Source of the DNA: Brevundimonas sp.
GTDB taxonomy: Bacteria; Pseudomonadota; Alphaproteobacteria; Caulobacterales; Caulobacteraceae
Length of the DNA stretch: 7,629 bases
Reading direction: 5' to 3'
Assembly: GCF_031082345.1 (NCBI RefSeq)
Contig: NZ_JAVHLH010000028.1
Span: 1-7,629, forward strand
The position numbers and the translations under genes were made by a program. This document shows positions 1 through 5,437 of the stretch, one piece after another. Under the pieces are notes generated by a model, which saw only the letters and a program-made list of their open reading frames with translations, was not told the DNA's origin and made no database searches. Each line of letters begins with the position of its first letter. The first letter of the stretch is position 1.

Positions 1-53
1 CCCCTTTCCTCCCCGCAACGCGGGGAGGGGGACCGCGAAGCGGTGGAGGGGCT
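1..53 (+). repeat. Structured palindromic repeat, left copy (inverted relative to 413-461)
   Basis: The stretch contains two consecutive hairpins. The first is CCTCCCCGC (8-16) pairing with GCGGGGAGG (20-28) around an AAC loop, a 9-bp perfect stem. The second is ACCGC (32-36) pairing with GCGGT (40-44) around GAA. CCCCT (1-5) can also pair with AGGGG (47-51), which would close both hairpins into a three-way junction. Positions 5-53 match the reverse complement of 413-461 at 45 of 49 positions, and all four differences lie in or beside the loop of the first hairpin. The repeat starts at the window edge and may extend upstream. It lies 17 bp past the stop codon of the DUF559 gene. It looks like a REP-type element; family and copy number cannot be judged from one window. 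Confidence 0.85.
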
Positions 54-69
54 GCCGGCCTCGCCCCGG

Positions 70-423
70 TCATCGCCCGCTCAATGCCGCCAGAATCCCT
101 GCCAGCACGCCGTCCAGATTGTCTCTGATCGACAGGGCCGGAAACCGAAGCACCTGAATGCCTTGGGCATTCAGCCATGCTGTCCGGCGACGATCCCGGT
201 CACGTTGTTCAGGCGTATCGTGCACGGCCCCGTCGACCTCGACGGCGAGCAACGCCTCGACGCAGTAAAAGTCCAGAACGTATGTGCCGATCGGATGCTG
301 TCGGCGGAACCAGTGACCGCCGACCTTGCCGCCTTTCAGACATTTCCAGAGCCGGGCCTCCGGCGGCGTGAGGCGGGCCGCGCGCTGGTAGATGATCGGG
401 TCTGGCGGCACGAGCCCCTCCAC
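70..423 (-). CDS. DUF559 domain protein (Vsr-like / PD-(D/E)XK nuclease fold)
   Basis: The 117-residue product has the DUF559 layout: an N-terminal helix with TPPEARLW (19-26), then FRRQHPIGTYVLDFYC (39-54), the acidic strand VEVDGAVHD (61-69), and a C-terminal DRDRRRTAWLNAQGIQVLRF segment (75-94). D51, E62, D64 and H68 are where acidic or metal-binding residues lie in the related Vsr/restriction endonuclease fold. DUF559 proteins are predicted nucleases, but their cellular role is largely unestablished, so no substrate is assigned. The gene is nearly all domain, has no partner methylase here, and lies between two inverted copies of a structured repeat. The start is uncertain: GTG at 423 lies within the right repeat, while GTG at 411 (113 aa) has a better Shine-Dalgarno, GGAGG, 5 nt upstream. 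It is 41 bp downstream of the HMG-CoA lyase stop on the same strand, so read-through is possible. Confidence 0.85.
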   Translation of the reverse strand: MEGLVPPDPIIYQRAARLTPPEARLWKCLKGGKVGGHWFRRQHPIGTYVLDFYCVEALLAVEVDGAVHDTPEQRDRDRRRTAWLNAQGIQVLRFPALSIRDNLDGVLAGILAALSGR

Positions 424-461
424 CGCTTCGCGGTCCCCCTCCCCGTTTCACGGGGAGGAAA
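413..461 (-). repeat. Structured palindromic repeat, right copy
   Basis: This is the inverted partner of the repeat at 1-53 (45 of 49 positions identical as reverse complement). On the minus strand it forms CCTCCCCG (458-451), loop TGAAA, CGGGGAGG (445-438), followed by ACCGC-GAA-GCGGT (434-422). The loop of the first hairpin differs from the left copy while the stem is kept, which suggests selection on structure or copying of a structured unit. It starts 3 bp past the HMG-CoA lyase stop codon and overlaps the 5' end of the DUF559 reading frame, contributing its GTG start and/or its Shine-Dalgarno. There is no long T-run after the stem, so a role as intrinsic terminator for the upstream operon is only possible. 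Confidence 0.85.
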
Positions 462-464
462 TTC

Positions 465-1382
465 TCACCCCTTCGGCCATCCCCCCGCCCGGCTCAGCGC
501 GCTCGGCGTCGGCCGCCCGATCAGCCCGCCGATCCAGCGCGCCGTGTCGATCAGGGCGTCGAGGTCGTAGCCGGTCGAATAGCCCCCGCGCTCCAGCATA
601 TAGACCAGATCCTCGGTGGCGATGTTCCCCGTCGCCCCCGGGGCGAACGGACAGCCGCCGATGCCGCCGACCGAGGCGTCCAGCACGTCCACCCCCGCCT
701 CGACCCCCGCATACGCATTCGCCAGGCCGGTGTTGCGCGTGTCGTGGAAATGCAGCCGCAGCACCGCCTCCGGCGCGGCCCTGCGCGCCGCCTCGACCTT
801 GCGCGTCACCGCCCACGGGTCCCCCGCGCCGATGGTGTCCGCGAGGGCGATCTCCTTCACCCCCAGCTCGGCGACGCGACCCACAAGGTCCTCGACCTGC
901 TCCGTCGACACCTCGCCGTCGAACGGACAGCCCCAGACGCAGGACAGCGTCGCCGACAGCGACGGCCCGGCGCCCTCGCCGCCCTCGGAATTGGCCCGCC
1001 CGGTCAGGATGTCCGACAGCATCGAGACCTGCTGGTCGACGCCCATGCCCTGGTTCTTCAGTCCGAAGCCGTCGGTCGCCGACATCGCCACATTGACCTC
1101 GTCGACAGGGGTCCCCAGCGCCCGGTCGTAGCCCTTGCCGTTCAGCACCAGGCCGATGCGGCTGCGACCGGCCTCATGCGGCAGGGCGGCCATGACCTCC
1201 TCCGCCCCGGCCATCTGCGGCACGTATTTCGGATGGACGAAGCTGACCGCCTCGATCCGCCGCGCCCCCGCCGCCTCCAGCCGCCGCACCAGTTCGGCGC
1301 GCACGGCGGGCTCGAGGATGGCCTTCTCGTTCTGCAGCCCGTCGCGCGGTCCGACCTCGACGAGGGTGATCGGCCGGCTCAC
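465..1382 (-). CDS. mvaB: Hydroxymethylglutaryl-CoA lyase
   Basis: This cytosolic TIM-barrel enzyme cleaves (S)-3-hydroxy-3-methylglutaryl-CoA to acetyl-CoA and acetoacetate, the last step of leucine degradation. The 305-residue length is normal for the bacterial family. VGPRDGLQNEK (10-20) carries the catalytic Arg13 and Asp14; SFVHPKYVPQM (47-57) follows; LHFHDTRNTGLAN (210-222) holds metal ligands His211 and His213; and SVGGIGGCPFAPGATGN (237-253) is the family signature with the catalytic Cys244 and Asn253. The GTG start at 1382 overlaps the stop of the upstream membrane glycosyltransferase by 4 bp (GTGA), so translation is probably coupled. A longer open frame exists upstream but lies out of phase over the neighbouring gene and is a shadow. 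Residues 130-140 (ANSEGGEGAGP) look like a Gly/Glu-rich loop insertion. No other leucine-catabolism gene is in the window. The family call is firm; the symbol follows Pseudomonas usage. Confidence 0.95.
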   Translation of the reverse strand: MSRPITLVEVGPRDGLQNEKAILEPAVRAELVRRLEAAGARRIEAVSFVHPKYVPQMAGAEEVMAALPHEAGRSRIGLVLNGKGYDRALGTPVDEVNVAMSATDGFGLKNQGMGVDQQVSMLSDILTGRANSEGGEGAGPSLSATLSCVWGCPFDGEVSTEQVEDLVGRVAELGVKEIALADTIGAGDPWAVTRKVEAARRAAPEAVLRLHFHDTRNTGLANAYAGVEAGVDVLDASVGGIGGCPFAPGATGNIATEDLVYMLERGGYSTGYDLDALIDTARWIGGLIGRPTPSALSRAGGWPKG

Positions 1383-3043
1383 GGCGTGGTTCCCGACGGG
1401 GCGTAGACGGTCAGGCTGACGTCGTCGCCGCGCGAATAGTTGTGGCCGTTGACCACCCCCACCGCCCGGCCGGTCACCCCCAGCTCGGCCGAGGCGGCGC
1501 TGAAGGCGTCGGCGTCGCGCGCCTCGACGATCACCGGCCGCCCCTCGGACAGCGCCCGCGCGGCCCCCTCGGCGTCGGTCAGCTCGGTCCCGCGCCCGGT
1601 CAGGAAGACGAAGCTCGGCTCGTGGAAGCCGGTGATGGCCACCGGCCCCGGCCGTCCCTGACGCGGATGCAGGTCGGCCCGCTCCAGCACCTGCTGCAGC
1701 TGCGGTGCGATGGCCAGCGGCTTCAGCTGCCGGATCGTGCCCGCCAGGCCCGCATGGGCCAGGATCCCCAGCGCCACGGCGACCAGCACCGCCGCCACGG
1801 CCGCCCGGTGCAGCAGCAGGAAGGCCCCGATCAGGGCCGCCAGCGCCGCGAACACGATGGTCAGGGTGGCCCAGCCCTGGGCCGTCGAGCGCCCGAACTC
1901 GGTCAGGCCGAAGACGGTCAGCAGAACGATGGCCAGACCTCCGACCACCGACAGCACGGCCCCCGTATAGCGCGAGACCGGACCGATCGGCCGGGTCAGG
2001 GCCGCCGCCGCCAGCAGGGCCAGTCCGCCGAAGGTCGGCAGGGTGTAGTGGGCCAGCTTGGTCGGGGTCAGCTCGAAGATCAGCCAGGCCGGGACCAGCC
2101 AGCACACCAGGAAACGCACCGCCGGCTCGGCCCGCCTGTGCCAGCCGGTCGACAGCGCCGCCGGCAGCATCAGGGTCACCGGGAAGAACATCACCAGCGC
2201 CCCCAGCAGATAGTATCCCGGCGGCGCGCCATGGCTCTCGTGGCCCCCGGCGATCTTGGGGGCCAGGTCGCCGACGATGGCCTCGCGCCAGAAGCCGCCG
2301 TCGGTGGCGATGGTGATGGCGATGGCCCACGGCCCGACGATCAGGGCGACCAGCGGCAGGCCCCAGCCCCAGCCCAGCCGCATCAGCCATTTCACGTCCC
2401 GGTCCCACAGCGACAGCAGCAGGATGGCCGGGACCACCACGATCAGCCCGATCGGCCCCTTGATCAGGATCGACAGGCCGATCCCCAGCCAGAACGCCAG
2501 CTTGTGCGGTCGTCGCGGCGCCTCCCCGGCCCGCGTCGCCAGATAGATCCGCGCCAGCCCGGCCATGGCCAGGGTCACCGCCGCGCACAGCATGGCGTCG
2601 GTCTTGGCGATGCCCGCCTCGGTCGACAGCAGGAAGGTCGCCCCCAGCATGGCCCCGGCCAGGAATCCCGCCCTCTGGCCGAACATCGCCGCCCCGGCCC
2701 AGGCGCAGGCCGCCGCCGCCAGCATGGCCCCGAGGATCGACGGGATCCGGTACGGCTGGATGTCGCGGTTCTCGACGCTGGAGGTCGCGGCCACCGCCGC
2801 CGCCTGCATCCAGTAGATGCCGACCGGCTTCTTCCAGCGCGGATCGTCCTGGAAGCGGATGTCGACGTAGTCGCCGCTCTCCAGCATCTGCGACGTCGCC
2901 TGGGCGTAGCGGCTCTCGTCGCGGTCCAGCGGCGGCATCAGCATCAGCACCGGCAGGCCGGCGAGCAGGGCGACCAGGGCCGCCAGCAGCGGGCCCCGCC
3001 AGCCGGCGATGAATCGGTCGAGGTCGGGGCGCATCATGGCCAT
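1379..3043 (-). CDS. ArnT/PMT-like membrane glycosyltransferase (GT39/GT83-type)
   Basis: This 554-residue multispanning inner-membrane protein resembles the ArnT branch of the GT-C superfamily, which moves a sugar from a polyprenyl phosphate donor to a periplasmic acceptor such as lipid A. After a first TM helix (about 18-37) comes LDRDESRYAQ (39-48), matching the catalytic Asp/Glu loop of the family. Other ArnT-like segments are WKKPVGIYWMQ (70-80), IAKTDAML (145-152), KGPIG (195-199), GHESHGAPPGYYL (267-279) and PTKLAHYTLP (327-336), separated by about ten further hydrophobic helices. Residues 441-554 form a soluble C-terminal region. Sugar and acceptor cannot be read from sequence. Three Met codons compete for the start (3043, 3037, 3034). 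The AGGA at 3049-3046 is only 2 nt from the first ATG but 8 nt from 3037, so translation may begin at 3037. It is divergent from a GT2 gene and overlaps HMG-CoA lyase downstream. Confidence 0.9.
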   Translation of the reverse strand: MAMMRPDLDRFIAGWRGPLLAALVALLAGLPVLMLMPPLDRDESRYAQATSQMLESGDYVDIRFQDDPRWKKPVGIYWMQAAAVAATSSVENRDIQPYRIPSILGAMLAAAACAWAGAAMFGQRAGFLAGAMLGATFLLSTEAGIAKTDAMLCAAVTLAMAGLARIYLATRAGEAPRRPHKLAFWLGIGLSILIKGPIGLIVVVPAILLLSLWDRDVKWLMRLGWGWGLPLVALIVGPWAIAITIATDGGFWREAIVGDLAPKIAGGHESHGAPPGYYLLGALVMFFPVTLMLPAALSTGWHRRAEPAVRFLVCWLVPAWLIFELTPTKLAHYTLPTFGGLALLAAAALTRPIGPVSRYTGAVLSVVGGLAIVLLTVFGLTEFGRSTAQGWATLTIVFAALAALIGAFLLLHRAAVAAVLVAVALGILAHAGLAGTIRQLKPLAIAPQLQQVLERADLHPRQGRPGPVAITGFHEPSFVFLTGRGTELTDAEGAARALSEGRPVIVEARDADAFSAASAELGVTGRAVGVVNGHNYSRGDDVSLTVYAPSGTTP

Positions 3044-3139
3044 ATTCCTATCACGCCCGTTCGCGCCGCGTCATCGTTCACGCAACCACCCCCGCGCGGG
3101 CGCCTCCCGCAGCGCCGCGAAACCCGCTACAGGACGCCC
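3044..3139. promoter_or_regulatory. Divergent intergenic region between the two glycosyltransferase genes
   Basis: The 96-bp gap separates two divergently transcribed genes and must carry or adjoin both promoters, unless they lie inside the coding regions. I see no convincing -35/-10 pair. The sequence holds the 10-nt palindrome CCCGCGCGGG (3091-3100) and an overlapping small hairpin, GCGGG (3096-3100) with CCCGC (3106-3110). AGGA at 3131-3134 is the Shine-Dalgarno of the plus-strand gene. Confidence 0.35.
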
Positions 3140-3868
3140 ATGATCCAGGCGACCCCCGATATCTCCGTTGTCGTGCCCGTGCATGACGAGCAAGGCGCCG
3201 CCGGCCCGCTGGCCCGCGAGATCGCCGCCGCCTTCGCGGGCCGGTCCTATGAGATGATCTTCGTCGACGACGCCTCGAAGGACGGCACCCTGGCCGAGCT
3301 GCGCGCCCTGATGGCCGAGCTCCCGGCCCTGCGCGTGCTCAGCCACGGCGAGAACGCCGGCCAGAGCCGCGCCGTGCGCACCGGCGTGCTGGCGGCCCGG
3401 GGTCCCATCGTCGTGACCCTCGACGGCGACGGCCAGAACCCGCCCGCCGACGCCCCCCGGCTGACCGATCTGCTCGCCGCCTCGCCCCCCAATGTCGCGC
3501 TGGTGGGCGGCGTCCGCGCCAAACGCCAGGACACCGGGGCCAAGCGCTGGGCCTCGCTCTGGGCCAACCGCATCCGCCGCCGCCTGCTCGGCGACGACGC
3601 CGCCGACACCGGCTGCGGCCTCAAGGCCTTCCGCCGCGACGTCTTCCTGCGCCTGCCCTATTTCGATCACCTCCACCGCTACCTGCCGGCCCTGATGATC
3701 CGCGAGGGCTACGAGAACCGCTATCTCGACGTCGACCACCGCCACCGCGAGACCGGCCGCTCGAAATACACCAACTGGGGGCGGCTGATGGCCTCCCTCT
3801 CCGACCTGCTCGGCGTCATCTGGCTGAAATCGCGCTCCCGCCGCCCCGGGGCGATCTCCGAATTCTGA
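3140..3868 (+). CDS. Family 2 glycosyltransferase, DPM1-like (polyprenyl-phosphate sugar transferase)
   Basis: The 242-residue protein is a GT-A fold family 2 glycosyltransferase close to the dolichyl-phosphate mannose synthase / undecaprenyl-phosphate sugar transferase group. These enzymes transfer a nucleotide sugar to a polyprenyl phosphate on the cytoplasmic face. Motifs in order: ISVVVPVHDEQ (8-18), FVDDASKDGT (41-50) for nucleotide binding, NAGQSRAVRTG (72-82), LDGDGQNPP (94-102) holding the metal-binding DxD, DTGCGLKAFRR (156-166), and RHRETGRSKYTNWGR (201-215), the conserved Arg/SKY acceptor loop. There is no C-terminal TM pair, unlike GtrB or ArnC. ATG 3140 is chosen because the N-terminus then starts just before the first beta strand and AGGA lies 5 nt upstream. 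A longer open frame in this phase is antisense to the neighbouring gene and not real. Divergence from the ArnT-like gene suggests a donor-synthesis/donor-use pair, which is inference. Confidence 0.92.
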   Translation: MIQATPDISVVVPVHDEQGAAGPLAREIAAAFAGRSYEMIFVDDASKDGTLAELRALMAELPALRVLSHGENAGQSRAVRTGVLAARGPIVVTLDGDGQNPPADAPRLTDLLAASPPNVALVGGVRAKRQDTGAKRWASLWANRIRRRLLGDDAADTGCGLKAFRRDVFLRLPYFDHLHRYLPALMIREGYENRYLDVDHRHRETGRSKYTNWGRLMASLSDLLGVIWLKSRSRRPGAISEF

Positions 3869-3891
3869 CGGTTCGCCCGTCAGGCGAGCCG
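3869..3891 (+). terminator. Hairpin just after the GT2 stop codon (possible terminator)
   Basis: CGGTTCGCC (3869-3877) pairs with GGCGAGCCG (3883-3891) as a 9-bp stem with one G-T wobble and a five-base loop, starting directly after the TGA. It is followed by a perfect 14-nt palindrome, GCCGCCATGGCGGC (3888-3901), that overlaps its 3' arm. No T-run follows, so this is a weak candidate for intrinsic termination. It could instead be an mRNA 3' stabiliser or attenuator before the next gene. Confidence 0.35.
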
Positions 3892-3981
3892 CCATGGCGG
3901 CGCGGAGCGAACAGGGGTATTCATCGTTGACAAGCGCGGCCGTAACGCCCGCTCGAGCCCGACCGATGGGGAGCCCCCGCC

Positions 3982-4398
3982 ATGCTGATCGCCCTGCCGC
4001 TGCTCGTGATCCCGGTCGCGATCTACGCCGTCATCATCCTGACCGGCGCCGGCGGCGTGGCGGGCGCGGAGCAGGCGCTCCAGGACCCGGTCTTCACCAT
4101 CCCGATGGTCTCGGGCGGCGGCTGGACCATCGGCGCCGGCGACATCATCCTGTTCCTGGCCCTGATCCTGCTGTTCTTCGAACTGCTGAAGTCGACCTCC
4201 AGCCAGAAGGTCGCCATCGTCAACCACGCCCTGTCGATGATCCTGTTCGTGGCCTCGCTGGTGGCCTTCCTGCTGGTCAAGGGCTTCGCCACCTCGACCT
4301 TCTTCCTGATCCTGACCATGGTCATGCTCGACGTCCTGGCCGGCTTCATCGTCACCATCATCTCGGCCCGCAAGGATCTCGATTTCGGCGGCGGCTGA
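3982..4398 (+). CDS. Small four-helix membrane protein, function unknown
   Basis: The 138-residue product is very hydrophobic, with four predicted TM segments at about 3-21, 53-71, 84-99 and 104-127. A soluble loop (22-52) between helices 1 and 2 is rich in Gly and contains VSGGGWTIGAGD. The short tail ARKDLDFGGG is charged. I recognise no catalytic motif; it resembles conserved hypothetical proteins that I associate with Caulobacterales and relatives. The start is well supported: GGGGAG at 3968-3973 lies 8 nt before ATG 3982. The ORF has the codon use of its neighbours, so it is probably a real gene. It follows the GT2 gene by 113 bp on the same strand, with a hairpin between, so co-transcription is uncertain. 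A role in envelope assembly is only suggested by context. Confidence 0.8.
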   Translation: MLIALPLLVIPVAIYAVIILTGAGGVAGAEQALQDPVFTIPMVSGGGWTIGAGDIILFLALILLFFELLKSTSSQKVAIVNHALSMILFVASLVAFLLVKGFATSTFFLILTMVMLDVLAGFIVTIISARKDLDFGGG

Positions 4399-4403
4399 GA
4401 GAT

Positions 4404-4431
4404 CAGGCAGCAGGCAACAGGCAGCAGGGCG
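4404..4431 (+). repeat. Heptanucleotide tandem repeat, left array (CAGGCAG units)
   Basis: Four consecutive 7-bp units, CAGGCAG, CAGGCAA, CAGGCAG and a degenerate CAGGGCG, begin 5 bp after the membrane-protein stop codon. They are the inverted counterpart of the longer array at 4486-4541. ATCAGGCAGCAGGC at 4402-4415 is repeated perfectly in inverse orientation at 4488-4501, so the two arrays can pair across a loop of about 72 nt. There is no ORF of interest inside; the sequence 4432-4485 between the arrays shows nothing I recognise. Confidence 0.9.
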
Positions 4432-4485
4432 ACCCGGTGCGCGGCTGGCGATCAGGGCGTCCGTCAAGAGCGAGCCGCAACCTCG

Positions 4486-4541
4486 ACGCCTGCTGCCTGA
4501 TGCCTGCTGCCTTATGCCTGCTGCCTGCTGCCTGCTGCCTA
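4486..4541 (-). repeat. Heptanucleotide tandem repeat, right array
   Basis: On the minus strand, eight 7-bp units follow one another without gaps: TAGGCAG, CAGGCAG, CAGGCAG, CAGGCAT, AAGGCAG, CAGGCAT, CAGGCAG, CAGGCGT. The TAG of the first unit is the stop codon of the PAP2 gene, so the array starts exactly at the end of that reading frame. With the inverted array at 4404-4431 it fills most of the gap between two convergent genes and could act as a bidirectional transcription barrier, but no T-run is present. Confidence 0.92.
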
Positions 4542-5354
4542 CTCCTCCTCATCCACCGGCAGCACATGCGGCGCCTCCGGATGCCCCTGCTGGCGCCGCT
4601 GCACCGCATAGGCTGCCAGCCACAGCGCCATGGCCCAGGCCGCGCCGACGCTCCAGCCGGCCAGCACGTCCGAGGCCCAGTGCGCCGCCAGATAGACCCG
4701 CGTCAGCCCGACGATCAGGGTCAGCAGCACCGCCACCCCGATGACATAGGCCTTGAAGCGCTTCTGGTGGAACGCCCGGGTCAGCATCACCCCGATGCTC
4801 AGATAGAAGACCGCCGACAGCAGGCTGTGCCCCGATGGGAAGCTGGCGTTCAGCGTCTCCACCGCCTGCAGCGCCTCGGGCGGCCGCTCGCGCCCGAACA
4901 TCGCCTTCAGCCCCTCGCTCAGCGCCACCCCTCCGGCCAGGCCCACCGCCAGCAGCAGGGCCGACAGCCGCTTGCGCTGCAGCACCAGGAAACCGATCGT
5001 CGCCAGGGCGAACAGGGCCAGCACCGCTATCCCGCCCAGGGCGGTCAGGTCCATGGCCGCCTCCTCCAGCCAGCCCGGCCCCCAGGGGTCAATCATGGCC
5101 CCCGGCCGCATGGCGTCCAGCACCGCCTGGTCGAAGGCCCGGCCGTCCGCCTCGGTCACGTCATCAGCCAGTTCGACAAAGGTCATCACCCCCAGCGCCA
5201 CGATGAACAGGGCGCTGACCGCGGCGATCTCCGTGCGGGCGATGCGCAGGGCGCGGCGGCCGAAGGCGACGATTTGTTCGGAGGTCATCGGGCCGAAACG
5301 GTCCCGCTTGCGGGACGTTCCCCTCACGCGTTCGTGATCAGATTTTCGTCGCAT
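4539..5354 (-). CDS. PAP2-family membrane phosphatase (lipid phosphate phosphatase type)
   Basis: The 271-residue integral membrane protein has the complete PAP2 acid-phosphatase signature: KAMFGRERP (K150-P158, the KX6RP motif), FPSGHS (172-177, catalytic His176), and TRVYLAAHWASD (218-229, R219, nucleophile His225, Asp229). Hydrophobic helices lie at about 42-60, 104-125, 130-146, 178-193, 202-220 and 232-250. DLTALGG (102-108) is typical of bacterial members. Such enzymes remove phosphate from undecaprenyl pyrophosphate, phosphatidic acid or lipid A; the substrate here is unknown, though nearby glycosyltransferases favour lipid-carrier recycling. The start is uncertain: ATG 5354 has AGGGG 8 nt upstream and gives a charged 22-residue leader; ATG 5288 would drop that leader but lacks a good Shine-Dalgarno. 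A perfect inverted repeat (5301-5307/5310-5316) lies within the leader. The acidic tail ends DEEE, and the stop codon is part of the heptad array. Confidence 0.9.
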   Translation of the reverse strand: MRRKSDHERVRGTSRKRDRFGPMTSEQIVAFGRRALRIARTEIAAVSALFIVALGVMTFVELADDVTEADGRAFDQAVLDAMRPGAMIDPWGPGWLEEAAMDLTALGGIAVLALFALATIGFLVLQRKRLSALLLAVGLAGGVALSEGLKAMFGRERPPEALQAVETLNASFPSGHSLLSAVFYLSIGVMLTRAFHQKRFKAYVIGVAVLLTLIVGLTRVYLAAHWASDVLAGWSVGAAWAMALWLAAYAVQRRQQGHPEAPHVLPVDEEE

Positions 5355-5437
5355 CCGTCATGCCCCTGTCACCCCGCCGTCACGGCCTGTCCACAGGCCC
5401 ATCCCCTGTCTTGAATGCGATTCGCCCAGAAAGTGAT

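Noticed and set aside
1..461. Classical insertion sequence
   Set aside because: There is no transposase fold, no target-site duplication could be shown (the left edge is at the window border), and the inverted repeats are internally palindromic, unlike normal IS ends.
43..570. Plus-strand open frames over the DUF559 gene
   Set aside because: The Pro/Arg/Ser-rich translation has no domain, while the minus strand carries a complete DUF559 protein.
1383..2588. Upstream extension of the HMG-CoA lyase frame on the minus strand
   Set aside because: It is Gly/Ala/Arg-rich noise overlapping a clear membrane protein gene in another frame. The lyase homology starts at the GTG at 1382.
1442..3139. Very long plus-strand open frame running antisense through the ArnT-like gene into the GT2 gene
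   Set aside because: The translation is Gln/Arg/His-rich and repetitive, typical of the antisense frame of a GC-rich membrane-protein gene. Only the part from 3140 has a glycosyltransferase sequence.
4404..4541. CRISPR array
   Set aside because: The repeated unit is a 7-bp tandem heptamer without spacers, and the two arrays are inverted; there are no cas genes.
5317..5333. GTTC...GTTC direct repeat resembling the alphaproteobacterial LexA box
   Set aside because: The spacing is 9 bp; the canonical SOS box needs GTTC-N7-GTTC. It also lies inside the PAP2 reading frame.
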